From: Gammaproteobacteria bacterium
GTDB lineage: Bacteria > Pseudomonadota > Gammaproteobacteria > Enterobacterales > Permianibacteraceae
Length of the DNA stretch: 64,000 nt
Assembly (NCBI GenBank): GCA_016182845.1
Contig: JACPFT010000015.1
Span: 1-64,000, forward strand
Direction of reading: 5' to 3'
Made by a program: the position numbers and the translations under genes. Under the pieces are notes generated by a model. The model saw only the letters and a program-made list of their open reading frames with translations, did no database searches and was not told where the DNA came from. This document shows, one piece after another, positions 26,146 to 35,046 of this stretch (position 1 is its first letter; each line of letters begins with the position of its first letter).

Positions 26146-28233
26146 ATGACCACTTCCGGTACCAACGACTACCAATTGGGTTCCTGGCGGGTACGCCCCT
26201 CGCTCAACCGGCTGGAGTCGGCCGGCAAGGTCGTCAGCCTGGAGCCCCGGGCCATGGCGGCCCTATGCCATTTGGCCGGGAAGAGTGGCGCCACTGTCAG
26301 CAAAGATGAACTACTGGCCGAGGTCTGGGGCGGGATTGCCGTAAGCGACAACGCCGTGAGCCGGGTCATCGCCCAACTGCGCAAGGCCCTGGACGACGAC
26401 GCTCAGGCGCCCAGCTACATCGAAACCATTGTCAAGAAAGGTTACCGTCTCGTGACGACCGTGGAGCCGTGGGTGCCCTCCGCCACAGCTCCATCGAGCC
26501 ATGACGCACCGAAGCCGCGCGGCTGGCAACCCGTGGCCCTGTTCGGGCTAGGCTTGCTGGGGCTAGGCCTGCTAATTGCGCTGGCCGGGTTCACGCGGCT
26601 CGCGCCGCCGGAAACCCATGGCGTGTTGCGCCCCCTGACCAGCCTGTCCGGGAGCGAACAAGATCCGGCCTGGTCGCCCGATGGGCGCTACCTGGCTTTC
26701 GCCCACACACCCGCCGATACGCACCAGTCCCGGCTCTACCTCAGACCGCGCACGGGAGAACCCCTGACCCGCCTGACCGAGACCGGACTTTCCGAGCGAG
26801 CCCCGGCCTGGTCCCCGGATGGCCGTCGCCTGGTCTTCCTGCGCGGCGACTTAAGTGCCTGCAGCATACTCATCGCCACCCTGGCAGAGCCGCCGCGCTT
26901 TGCGGATGTGCGGGAACTGGCACCCTGCCAACACTTCCCCTATGCCACGCTGCGCTGGGGCGCGGATGGCCAGATCTATCTCAGCGATCGGGAAACGGCC
27001 CTCACACCCGTGCCTTCCCGGCTCTGGCGCCTGGACCCCCGCGACGGGCGGCGCACGGCCCTCACCGAACCGCCGCCGCATGGCCTGGGCGACCGGGCAC
27101 CGGCCTTGTCCCCGGATGGACGAGTGCTGGCCTTTTTGCGTACGCCCTACTGGAGCGAGAGCGAGATCCGGCTGCGGGATCTCGGCAGCGGCGAAGAGCG
27201 GGTGCTGGCCCGCCTGGACCACGCCCCCCGCAGCCTGAGCTTCAGCCGGGATGGTCGGGAGCTAGTCTACGAGGACAACCGGGACGGCGGCCGCGTCATG
27301 GGCCTGCCCCTGGACGGGGACGGGCCGAGCCTGCGCTTCAGCACGCCCACGGGCGTCGGCGCCCTGGCCGCGGGACCGGGACCGAAGGAACTGAGCTTCG
27401 TCAGCGAGCTCAGCGATAGCAACCTGTGGGCGACCCCGCTTGCCGGCGGCGAAGCACGGCGCGTAACCGCCTCCTCGCGTTACGACGGCAAGGCCCAGTT
27501 TGCGCCCAGGGACCGCCGGCTCGCTTTCGCCTCCGAGCGCAGCGGCCGACCGGCGCTGTGGCTGCAGGAAGACGGCACGGACCGGATGCTGGCCGAGGTT
27601 CCGGATGGCAGCGCCATTCACCGCCTGCGCTGGGGGCCGGATGGCCGGCGCATCCTGATCAGCACTGGGTCCCGGCGCCTCTACCTCTACGCGCTCGCTG
27701 GCGGGAAGCTGAGCCCGGTGGATACCGGCACCGGCGGCGCGAGCCTCGGCGAGTGGGCGCCGGACGGGGATTGGGTCTATTTCAGCTCCGATCGCGACGG
27801 CGACTGGCAGATCTGGCGGACGGCCCTGGCCGGTGGCCATGCCGAGCGAGTGACCCGCGCCGGCGGCTACGGCGGCCAGGCCGATGCGAGCGGAACCCGC
27901 CTCTTTTACACCAAATACACCAGCACCGGCCTGTGGCGAATGGACTTGGCGACGGGCCGGGAGTCGGTGCTGCTGCCGGCCTTCTGTCCCTGCGCCTACG
28001 ACCACTGGCTGCTGCGTCCCGAGGGCATCTACCAGTTGGAGCGGCAAGCGCTCCAATCCCGGTTCTACCGCTACGAGCTGGTTCCTGGCGAGGGGGACCG
28101 TGGCGAGCAGGTTCTGCTGCGCAGCCTGCCGGCCACCAGCAACGAATTCACCCTGTCCGCCGACGGGAGCGCGCTCGTCTTCTGCCGACTGGACCGGGCG
28201 GAGTCGGACTTGGCGGTCTATGCAAGCGATTGA
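26146..28233 (+). CDS. Membrane-anchored winged-helix regulator with PD40 propeller
   Basis: A one-component transmembrane regulator. About 695 residues from ATG 26146; ATG 26068, 26 codons upstream, is an alternative and neither has a clear ribosome-binding site. N-terminal CadC-type winged helix (about 8-105: LGSWRVRPSLNRLESAGKVV, VIAQLRKALDDDAQAPSYIE, TIVKKGYRLV), one membrane helix (about 128-150), then a periplasmic TolB/PD40 beta-propeller with repeated units such as DPAWSPDGRYLAF, APAWSPDGRRLVF and ALSPDGRVLAF. It presumably senses an extracytoplasmic ligand and controls nearby genes. The DUF5916 gene follows after 109 bases. Confidence 0.85.
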   Translation: MTTSGTNDYQLGSWRVRPSLNRLESAGKVVSLEPRAMAALCHLAGKSGATVSKDELLAEVWGGIAVSDNAVSRVIAQLRKALDDDAQAPSYIETIVKKGYRLVTTVEPWVPSATAPSSHDAPKPRGWQPVALFGLGLLGLGLLIALAGFTRLAPPETHGVLRPLTSLSGSEQDPAWSPDGRYLAFAHTPADTHQSRLYLRPRTGEPLTRLTETGLSERAPAWSPDGRRLVFLRGDLSACSILIATLAEPPRFADVRELAPCQHFPYATLRWGADGQIYLSDRETALTPVPSRLWRLDPRDGRRTALTEPPPHGLGDRAPALSPDGRVLAFLRTPYWSESEIRLRDLGSGEERVLARLDHAPRSLSFSRDGRELVYEDNRDGGRVMGLPLDGDGPSLRFSTPTGVGALAAGPGPKELSFVSELSDSNLWATPLAGGEARRVTASSRYDGKAQFAPRDRRLAFASERSGRPALWLQEDGTDRMLAEVPDGSAIHRLRWGPDGRRILISTGSRRLYLYALAGGKLSPVDTGTGGASLGEWAPDGDWVYFSSDRDGDWQIWRTALAGGHAERVTRAGGYGGQADASGTRLFYTKYTSTGLWRMDLATGRESVLLPAFCPCAYDHWLLRPEGIYQLERQALQSRFYRYELVPGEGDRGEQVLLRSLPATSNEFTLSADGSALVFCRLDRAESDLAVYASD

Positions 28234-28342
28234 TAAATAACATCATCATGAAAACATCACGCAAGCCGTAGGCTTCCGGCATCACTTCCCGTCGCCATGC
28301 CGTTACAAGGGCCCTCCGCCATGCAATGAGGAGGTTCCCGCA

Positions 28343-30544
28343 GTGCGTCTATCCCTGTCCTGGTCTTGGCTGCTCGCCCTGACCGCCAGTTCCGCCCACG
28401 CCACCCTTCGCGTCGACGGCCGCCTGGACGAAGCCGAGTGGCGCTCGGCGAGCGTGCTCCCGCCCATGGTCACCGTTTCGCCCTGGACCTCGGCCGAACC
28501 CGAATACCGAACCGAGGTCCGCTACCTGGCCAGGCCCGACGGACTGTACCTGGGCTTTCGCAACGAGCAGCCGCCGGAGACGCGTCTGAACCGGGCCCAT
28601 ATCCGTGATGCCTTCAGCGAGTCGGATTTCAACGAGGTCGCCGTCGACTTCGACGGCCGGGGTGTCATCGCCTACGATTTCTTCGTCTCCAGCAGCAACT
28701 CCGTGCGCGACGGCGTCTGGTTCAACGAGCGCGAAATCAATGGCGATTGGGACGGCAGCTGGGAGCACGCGACCCATGCCGACGACCGGGCCTGGTACAG
28801 CGAGATCCGGATCCCCTGGGAGGTCGCCCCCATGGTACGGACCGAGGACGGGCAGCGGCGCATCGGCCTGTACGTCTCGCGCTGGGTCATGGGCCGCTAC
28901 CAACGCTATGCCTTCCCCAATATCCGTCCTCTCCAGCGCTTCATCAGCGTGTTCGCCCCAGTGACCGTGCCCGATTTCGACCAACCCGTGTTCCACGCCA
29001 CACCTTACGCCACCGTGATCCACGACAACCTGCGCGGCGAGGCCGAGGCGGACGCCGGCGTGGATCTGTTCTGGCGGCCGCGCAGCGACCAGCAGCTGAC
29101 CGCCACCGTCAACCCGGACTTCGGCCAGGTCGAGAGCGACGAACTGGTGGTCAACTTCTCGGCAGTCGAGACCCTGCGCTCGGACAAACGGCCCTTCTTC
29201 ACCGAGAACCAGGGCTTGTTCGACCTGCGCGGCACGGAGGACCTGCGCCTGGTCCACACCCGGCGCATCGGCGCGGCACCGGATCGAGGGCTGGAGGGCG
29301 CTTCCGAGCTACTGGGCGCGGCCAAGTACATGGGCGTGGGCGAGCAGTTCGACTACGGCGTGTTCCTGGCGGCCGAGGAAGACGGCCAGGAGGCCCGAGG
29401 CCGCGACTACGCCGTGACGCGCCTGCGCTGGCATGACAACGGTCATGCCTTAGGCCTGCTCGCGACCCGCGCCCGGCGCCCCAGCCTGGAGCGAGAGGCC
29501 AGGGTCGAAGCCCTGGACCTGGGCTTGAGCCTCGCGCCTGAGCTGCGCCTGGAAAGCATGCTGATGAGCTCCGAGGCAGCGGAACGCGACCGGGGCGGCT
29601 GGCTGCGCCTGCGCTACGCCCCCCAAAGGACCTGGAACAACAGCCTGGAACTGACCCGATACGGCCGGGACTTCGACGTCAACGACCTGGGCTACCAGCG
29701 CCGCCCGGATCTGAGCAAACTGCGCTTCGAGAGCATGCTGGACGTGAACGGTTTCGCCCCCGAGAGCCCGAGCAGCAACCGCAGCCTCAGCGCGGTACTG
29801 GAACTGGCCGAGAACACCGCCGGCCTGCGCCTGCCCGGCCTCGCCGCCCTCGGCTGGCGCGAAGACTTCCGCTCCAGCGCCAGCCTGGGTCTCTACTGGC
29901 GCCGCGAGACCTCAGGCACCGACGACCGGCTGACCCGGGGCCACGGCGAGCTGGCACTGGCCGCCCGCGACAGCGTGGAATTGATTTATCGCTCGACCCA
30001 ATCGGGTAGTTGGCGCTACGCGGCCGGCATGCGCCGCTTCCAGGAAGGCCTGGGCGGCTGGGCCCGGGAGCTGAGCTTCGGGCCCAGTTACACCTACAGC
30101 CCGGAGCTGGGCCTGGGATTGCGTCTGGCTTGGCTGAACAGCGCGGACTGGCTGATCTGGCGCGCCGGCGAACGGGTCGACCAGTACGAACGCGAGCTCG
30201 TGACCGCGACCGCGAACCTCGTCGCTCAATGGCAAGACCGCCACGAGCTGCGCGCGAGTTTCCAGTGGCTGGGGTTGCGGGCCGAGGCCTTCCAGGGCTG
30301 GCGCGTCGCCGACCGCCGCCTCGCGCCTCTGGATGAGGCGGGACAGGATTTCAGCTTCGCCGATCTGGCCTTCCAGATCCGCTACCGCTACGCCATGAGC
30401 CCAGTCACGGATCTGTTCCTGGTCTACGGCCGCGGCGGGCAGTGGCAGGACGGCGAGCACCAAGCCTATGCCCGTCTGTTCGAGACCAGTCTGAGTGAGC
30501 CGGAGGCAGACTCGCTGCTGGTCAAATGGCGGCACCGATTCTGA
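28343..30544 (+). CDS. DUF5916 / CBM9-like outer membrane protein
   Basis: 733 residues from GTG 28343, which has GAGGAGG eight bases upstream. Signal peptide (1 to about 20, ending AHA). An N-terminal family-9-like carbohydrate-binding fold (about 21-210: VDGRLDEAEWRSAS, PDGLYLGFRNEQPPE), then a C-terminal DUF5916 domain (about 215-733) with the conserved RPFFTENQGLFDL. The C-terminal half has alternating aromatic strands and ends in WRHRF, a terminal Phe typical of outer membrane barrels. Predicted to bind a polysaccharide or protein at the cell surface. Probably controlled by the upstream PD40 regulator. Confidence 0.85.
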   Translation: MRLSLSWSWLLALTASSAHATLRVDGRLDEAEWRSASVLPPMVTVSPWTSAEPEYRTEVRYLARPDGLYLGFRNEQPPETRLNRAHIRDAFSESDFNEVAVDFDGRGVIAYDFFVSSSNSVRDGVWFNEREINGDWDGSWEHATHADDRAWYSEIRIPWEVAPMVRTEDGQRRIGLYVSRWVMGRYQRYAFPNIRPLQRFISVFAPVTVPDFDQPVFHATPYATVIHDNLRGEAEADAGVDLFWRPRSDQQLTATVNPDFGQVESDELVVNFSAVETLRSDKRPFFTENQGLFDLRGTEDLRLVHTRRIGAAPDRGLEGASELLGAAKYMGVGEQFDYGVFLAAEEDGQEARGRDYAVTRLRWHDNGHALGLLATRARRPSLEREARVEALDLGLSLAPELRLESMLMSSEAAERDRGGWLRLRYAPQRTWNNSLELTRYGRDFDVNDLGYQRRPDLSKLRFESMLDVNGFAPESPSSNRSLSAVLELAENTAGLRLPGLAALGWREDFRSSASLGLYWRRETSGTDDRLTRGHGELALAARDSVELIYRSTQSGSWRYAAGMRRFQEGLGGWARELSFGPSYTYSPELGLGLRLAWLNSADWLIWRAGERVDQYERELVTATANLVAQWQDRHELRASFQWLGLRAEAFQGWRVADRRLAPLDEAGQDFSFADLAFQIRYRYAMSPVTDLFLVYGRGGQWQDGEHQAYARLFETSLSEPEADSLLVKWRHRF

Positions 30545-30585
30545 GTGTGGTGCTGATGCCGACGCAGCCTAGCGGCAGAAAGGGT

Positions 30586-31083
30586 TTACTGCCCCGATGC
30601 CCTGGCGATCAGCTCCTGGGCGCGCCTGGCCAGGGCCGAGCCGGGCGGCAGCAGGGTCTGGGCGCGGCGGGCCAGTTGCACGGCGGGGGCGTATTGGCCT
30701 TGCTGGAAGCGGGCTTCGGCGAGGAGCAGCCAGACCTGGCCGTCCTGGGGAGCGATGCGCACGCCCCGCTCCAGCTCGGCGGCGGCCCGATCCCATTGGT
30801 TTTGGCCGGCGAACTCCTGGGCGCGGGCCACCAGGGCGGCCACGGCCGGGTTGGCGAGCGGCGGCGGCGCAGCCGGCTCGTCGACGATGGGTTGCGGTGG
30901 TTGCACGCCCTCGATGGGCGAAACTTCGACGCCGGAGGGCGCGGTTTGGCTGCTCGCAGCCTCCGAGTCTTGGCCGGAGACGATGACGCCGCGCTCGTCG
31001 GGCAGGGGCTCGAGGGGGGTGACGATACAACCGGATAGGCTCAGGAGCGCGGTGAGCGCGGAGGCGATGCGCAAGGCGGACAT
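30586..31083 (-). CDS. TPR lipoprotein, LpoP-like PBP1b activator
   Basis: 165 residues. Signal peptide with lipobox LSGC at about residues 16-19; proline-rich linker (about 20-78); C-terminal tetratricopeptide repeats (about 80-160: AQEFAGQNQWDRAAAELERG, LLLAEARFQQGQYAPAVQLA). In Pseudomonas a TPR lipoprotein next to the PBP1b gene (LpoP) activates PBP1b; the present gene is directly downstream of mrcB with the same architecture. Assignment is by architecture and position; sequence-level orthology is untested. Confidence 0.7.
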   Translation of the reverse strand: MSALRIASALTALLSLSGCIVTPLEPLPDERGVIVSGQDSEAASSQTAPSGVEVSPIEGVQPPQPIVDEPAAPPPLANPAVAALVARAQEFAGQNQWDRAAAELERGVRIAPQDGQVWLLLAEARFQQGQYAPAVQLARRAQTLLPPGSALARRAQELIARASGQ

Positions 31084-31162
31084 GGGGGAGTCTCGAAGAG
31101 GAATTGTCGCTAGTTTAGCGGGCCTAGGGACGCGGCGTCATCCGTGAGCACTACCGATGTAG

Positions 31163-31207
31163 GTCCCGCTTCAGCGGGACGCTGCGGACGTCCGACTGAA
31201 GTCGGAC
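31163..31207. repeat. Paired palindromes (GTCCCGCTTCAGCGGGAC family), copy 2
   Basis: GTCCCGCTTCAGCGGGAC (31163-31180) and GTCCGACTGAAGTCGGAC (31190-31207), both perfect hairpins, with a third partial unit (TCGGACCTAC) near 31224-31233. Lies between mrcB and the lpoP-like gene, as copy 1 lies between hemJ and rubredoxin. The flanking GTAGGTCC/GGACCTAC is shared by both copies. Confidence 0.82.
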
Positions 31208-31229
31208 CTACGTCGAACGGGCCTCGGAC

Positions 31230-33485
31230 CTACAAACAGCTCACCGTCGGGCCATGGCCGACGATGAAGGGCACTTCCCCCGCGCCCTGGCGGCAGGCAA
31301 CCCCCTGGGACTTGTTGCCCTCGGCGTCCAGGGGCACCAGGCTGACGTCGGGCGGGGCCAGCAGGCTCAGGGGCTGGGGGTGGATCTCGGCCATCATGTC
31401 GGTCCAGATGGGCAGGGCGCCGCTGGCCCCGGTCAGGCCGGTGGGCTTGTTGTCGTCGCGGCCGACCCAGACCACGCCCAGGAGATCGCCGGTGAAGCCG
31501 GCGAACCAGGCGTCGCGGTAGTCGTCGGTGGTGCCGGTCTTGCCGGCGGCGTGCAGCTCCGGCAGGCGCTTGTGCAGGCTGGTGGCCGTGCCCTGGCTGA
31601 CCACGTCTTGCAGGGCGGTGTTGAGCAGGTACACCGGACCGGGCTCGAAGCGCTGTTCCACTTCCAGGGGGAAGCGCTTGAGGGCCTTGCCCTCGGCGTC
31701 GGTGACCGCCCGGATCGACTGCACCGGCGTGGTGAAGCCACCGCTGGCGAAGGTCAGGTACATGCGCGCCACTTCCAGGGGCGAGAGCTCCAGCACGCCC
31801 AGGAACAACGAGGGATAGGGCGGGATCTCGCGGCTCACGCCCAGGCGCTGCAGGGTGTCGACGACCTTGGGGATGCCCAAGTCCAGGCCCAGCTTGGCGG
31901 TGGCCAGGTTCAGGGAGTGGGCCAGGGCCGAGCGCAGGGGCACGGCGCCGCGCGGGATCTTGTCGTAGTTGTTGGGCGCCCAGACCTTGCCGCCGCTCAT
32001 GATCTGGAAGGGACTGTCGTCCAGATAAGTCATCAGGTTGTAGCGCTGGGGCATTTCCAGGGCGGCGAGATAGACCGCCGGCTTGACCAGGGAGCCGATG
32101 GGCCGGCGGATGTCCACGGCGCGGTTGAAGCCGGCCATATTGGCCTGGCGGCCGCTGACCAGGGCCATGACCTCGCCGCCGGTGGTGGAGGTGATGATGG
32201 CCGCGCCCTCCAGTTCCCCGGCTTTCAGCTTGCGGTTCTGTTCCAGCTGCTTGAGCTTGGTGGCCACCGCCAGCTCCGCATAGCGCTGCACGCGCGGGTC
32301 TAGCGTGGTGAAGATGCGCAGGCCCTCGCTGGACAGGACCTCCGGCGGGTAGTCCTCCTTGAGCTGACGGCGGATCAGATCCAGGAAGGCCGGGATCTTG
32401 GACAGGCTTAAAGAAGGCTTTGCCACCACGGACAGGGGCGTGGACAGGGCATCGTTCAGCTCCGGCTCGGAGAGCTTGCCCTCGTCGAACAGGGCGCGCA
32501 GCACCATGTTGCGCCGTTCCACGGCCCGCTCCGGCTTGCGGCGCGGATCGTAGACCGAAGGGCCTTGCACGATGCCGGCGAGCAGGGCCAGCTCGGGCAG
32601 GTTCAATTCCTCGAGCGGCTTGTCGTAGTAGAACTGGGCGGCCAGGCCGAAGCCGTGGATGGCCCGGTCGCCCTCCTGGCCCAGGTAGATCTCGTTCATA
32701 TAGGCCTGGAGGATCTCGTCCTTGGAGTAATGGGTCTCCAGGAGCAGGGCCATCCAGACTTCGGTGAACTTGCGCGACAGGGTGCGCTCGGAGCTCAGGA
32801 GATAGTTCTTGACCAGCTGTTGGGTCAGGGTGGAGCCGCCCTGGGCCAGGCCCCCGGCCACGACATTGGCGTAGAAGGCGCGGGCTATGCCTTTCGGGGA
32901 GATGCCGTGGTGCTCGTAGAAGTCCCGGTCCTCGATGGCCAGCAGGGAATCGACGAGGCCCTGGGGCACCTCCTTGAGCTTGACCAGGACCCGGTCCTCG
33001 TTATGGGCCGGGTAGAAGCGGCCAATCAGCAGGGGTTCCAGGCGCGCCAGGCTGACGGGCTCGCCCTGGGGGCCGGTGATGCTGGCGATGCCATGCTCAT
33101 TGAAGGCCAGGCGCATCAGGTTCGCGCCTTCCTTACCCTCCGGGAACTGGAAGCCGCGCTGCCAGATCCACAGCTCGCCCTCGCGGCGCGCGTATTCGCC
33201 CGGCCGCTCCGGCTTGGCGGTAGCGCGGTAGCCGAGGAATTTCAGCTCCTCCACCAGATCTTTCTCGCGTAAGGCCACGCCGGCGAAGAGTTCCAGGGGC
33301 CGGGCATAGACCTTGGCCGGCACATCCCAGTGGATGCCCTTCTCGAACTGCTTCTGCAGCTGGCTGTCCAGGTAGACCAGGTAGATGGCCAGGACGACGG
33401 CCAGGGCGGCGGCGAGCTTGGCGAAGAGTTTCCAGGGCAGGCGGCGCCAAAGCGCGGGCGCGGAGGCTTTTTTCTTAGGAGGCAT
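31230..33485 (-). CDS. mrcB: Penicillin-binding protein 1b (bifunctional)
   Basis: Class A PBP: glycan polymerisation and cross-linking. 751 residues. N-terminal basic cytoplasmic tail, TM (about 22-42), UB2H-like region (about 65-150), transglycosylase domain with catalytic Glu in AIEDRDFYEHHGIS (about 180-195) and QGGSTLTQQLVKNYLL, transpeptidase domain with Ser of GSLVKP (about 465), SLN in AHSLNLATAK and KTG in AAGKTGTTDD. The C-terminal end has a Cys-containing extension. No N-terminal long cytoplasmic domain beyond standard. Paired with a TPR lipoprotein (30586-31083). Confidence 0.95.
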   Translation of the reverse strand: MPPKKKASAPALWRRLPWKLFAKLAAALAVVLAIYLVYLDSQLQKQFEKGIHWDVPAKVYARPLELFAGVALREKDLVEELKFLGYRATAKPERPGEYARREGELWIWQRGFQFPEGKEGANLMRLAFNEHGIASITGPQGEPVSLARLEPLLIGRFYPAHNEDRVLVKLKEVPQGLVDSLLAIEDRDFYEHHGISPKGIARAFYANVVAGGLAQGGSTLTQQLVKNYLLSSERTLSRKFTEVWMALLLETHYSKDEILQAYMNEIYLGQEGDRAIHGFGLAAQFYYDKPLEELNLPELALLAGIVQGPSVYDPRRKPERAVERRNMVLRALFDEGKLSEPELNDALSTPLSVVAKPSLSLSKIPAFLDLIRRQLKEDYPPEVLSSEGLRIFTTLDPRVQRYAELAVATKLKQLEQNRKLKAGELEGAAIITSTTGGEVMALVSGRQANMAGFNRAVDIRRPIGSLVKPAVYLAALEMPQRYNLMTYLDDSPFQIMSGGKVWAPNNYDKIPRGAVPLRSALAHSLNLATAKLGLDLGIPKVVDTLQRLGVSREIPPYPSLFLGVLELSPLEVARMYLTFASGGFTTPVQSIRAVTDAEGKALKRFPLEVEQRFEPGPVYLLNTALQDVVSQGTATSLHKRLPELHAAGKTGTTDDYRDAWFAGFTGDLLGVVWVGRDDNKPTGLTGASGALPIWTDMMAEIHPQPLSLLAPPDVSLVPLDAEGNKSQGVACRQGAGEVPFIVGHGPTVSCL

Positions 33486-33672
33486 GAGTTGATCGACGCT
33501 CGACAGGGAAAGGCCAGAAAAGGCCGCTTATTGTTTCGCCAGCATAAGGGAAACACAAGGAAACTCTGAAGAAGTCAGAGTTTCCGCCGGCCAGGGATGG
33601 CCGGACCGCGAATCAAGCACGTAAGTGGTTGATTCGGCGCGAGCAAAGTACGGACATGCGCCGGACTTTGCG

Positions 33673-33704
33673 ACTGAAAAAGTCCATGGAGGGACTTTTT
33701 CAGT
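33673..33704. repeat. Strong A/T-capped hairpin in the mrcB-gntR gap
   Basis: ACTGAAAAAGTCC-ATGGAG-GGACTTTTTCAGT is a perfect 13-base-pair inverted repeat. On either strand it gives a stem followed by short T-runs, so it could terminate transcription, but neither flanking gene ends here (mrcB reads away, gntR reads away). The rest of the 320-base gap 33486-33805 holds the mrcB promoter region and the GntR operator. Confidence 0.7.
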
Positions 33705-33757
33705 AGTTACACAAGTTTACATTTGCTGAATCGCGGGGGCTTGCTCGCTTCGCCCAG

Positions 33758-33777
33758 GTGTTATACAAATATAACAC
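33758..33777. promoter_or_regulatory. Operator of the YtrA-type repressor
   Basis: GTGTTATA-CAAA-TATAACAC, a perfect eight-base-pair dyad with a four-base spacer, 28 bases upstream of the repressor start. It overlaps the likely -10 (TATACA at 33762), so binding would block transcription, consistent with autorepression by GntR/YtrA proteins. Confidence 0.8.
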
Positions 33778-33805
33778 ACCAGAACACAACCCAATGAGGA
33801 TGGCC

Positions 33806-34180
33806 ATGTTAGCGCCCTGGAATGACAGCCAGCCGATTTATCGGCAACTGCGGGACCGGGTCATCGCCCTGATCCTGGACGGCATGCTCAAGGACGGCGA
33901 TGCCCTGCCCTCGGTGCGCGCCGTCGCCGCCGAATACAACGTCAACCCCCTGACCGTGTCCAAGGCCTACCAGGAACTCGTCGACGAGAAACTGGTGGAG
34001 ACCCGTCGCGGCCTGGGCATGTTCGTCCTGCCCGGCGCCCGCGAGCGCCTGATGGACTCGGAGCGCCAGCGTTTCCTGCACGAGGACTGGCCGCCCATCC
34101 TGGAACGCATCCGCCGCCTCGGCCTGGACGCCGCCCGCCTCTTGAACCTGTCTTCCCCCTTACAAGGAGAATCCGCATGA
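33806..34180 (+). CDS. GntR-family repressor, YtrA subfamily
   Basis: 124 residues from ATG 33806 (GAGGA five bases upstream; ATGs at 33794 and 33800 are possible). Winged helix (about 10-75: QPIYRQLRDRVIALILDG, GDALPSVRAVAAEYNVNPLT, VSKAYQELVDEKLVETRRG). The small all-helical C-terminal domain and length define the YtrA type, which controls ABC transporters. Its stop overlaps the ABC ATPase start (ATGA), so regulator and transporter are in one operon. Confidence 0.92.
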   Translation: MLAPWNDSQPIYRQLRDRVIALILDGMLKDGDALPSVRAVAAEYNVNPLTVSKAYQELVDEKLVETRRGLGMFVLPGARERLMDSERQRFLHEDWPPILERIRRLGLDAARLLNLSSPLQGESA

Positions 34181-35046
34181 ACGCCCTCGTCAGCGCCCGT
34201 AGCTTGAAGAAGCGTTACGGCGGCAGCGAAGTCCTTCACGGCATCGACTTCGATATCCAGCCGGGCCGCATCGTCGGCCTGATCGGCCCCAATGGCGCCG
34301 GCAAGACCACGACCCTGAAGGCCATCCTGGGCCTGACCGGCTACGAGGGCGAACTCTCGGTCCTGGGCCTGAATCCCCAGACCCAGCGCGAAGAGCTGAT
34401 GCAGCAAGTGGCCTTTATCGCCGATGTCGCCGTGCTCCCCCGTTGGTTGAAGGTCAGCCAGGCCCTGGACTACGTGGCGGGCGTGCATCCCCATTTCCGT
34501 CGCGCCAAGGCCGAGGACTTCCTCAAGCGCACCAGCATCAAGCTCAACGCGAAGATCGGCGAGTTGTCCAAGGGCATGGTCACCCAGCTGCACCTGGCCC
34601 TGGTCCTGGCCATCGACGCCAAGCTCCTGGTCCTGGACGAACCGACCCTGGGGCTGGACATCCTGTTCCGCAAGGCCTTCTACCAGACCCTGCTCGCCGA
34701 GTACCTGGACGAGAACCGCTCCATCCTGATCACGACGCACCAGGTTGAGGAGATCCAGCATCTGCTCTCCGACCTGATGTTCATCAAGAACGGCCGCCTG
34801 GTCCTCAACAGCGCCATGGACGCGGTGACCGAGCGCTACACCGAGGTCCTGGTCAAGCCCGAGCTGGAAGCCGCCGCCCGGGAACTCAGTCCGCTGCACG
34901 AGCGCGCCGTCCTGGGCCGCAAGGTTTTCCTCTTCGACGGCCAGTCGCGGGAGTCCCTGGCCCAGCTGGGCGAGCTGCACGTGCCGTCCATCGCCGATTT
35001 GTTTGTCGCCACCATGGGCGGCCTGCCCGAAGGAGTCGCCGCATGA
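34177..35046 (+). CDS. ABC transporter ATP-binding protein
   Basis: 289 residues. Walker A GPNGAGKTTT (about 42-51), ABC signature LSKGM (about 128-132), Walker B LLVLDEPTLGLD (about 149-160), H-loop ILITTHQVEEIQ. Drug/antimicrobial-peptide exporter type (CcmA/YtrB-like), usually partnered by a single permease. Start overlaps the repressor stop and its own stop overlaps the permease start. Confidence 0.93.
   Translation: MNALVSARSLKKRYGGSEVLHGIDFDIQPGRIVGLIGPNGAGKTTTLKAILGLTGYEGELSVLGLNPQTQREELMQQVAFIADVAVLPRWLKVSQALDYVAGVHPHFRRAKAEDFLKRTSIKLNAKIGELSKGMVTQLHLALVLAIDAKLLVLDEPTLGLDILFRKAFYQTLLAEYLDENRSILITTHQVEEIQHLLSDLMFIKNGRLVLNSAMDAVTERYTEVLVKPELEAAARELSPLHERAVLGRKVFLFDGQSRESLAQLGELHVPSIADLFVATMGGLPEGVAA

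Noticed and set aside
33673-33704. Transcription terminator reading for the hairpin in the mrcB-gntR gap
   Set aside because: Both flanking genes start rather than end here, so a terminator has no gene to end; retained as a repeat/hairpin only.
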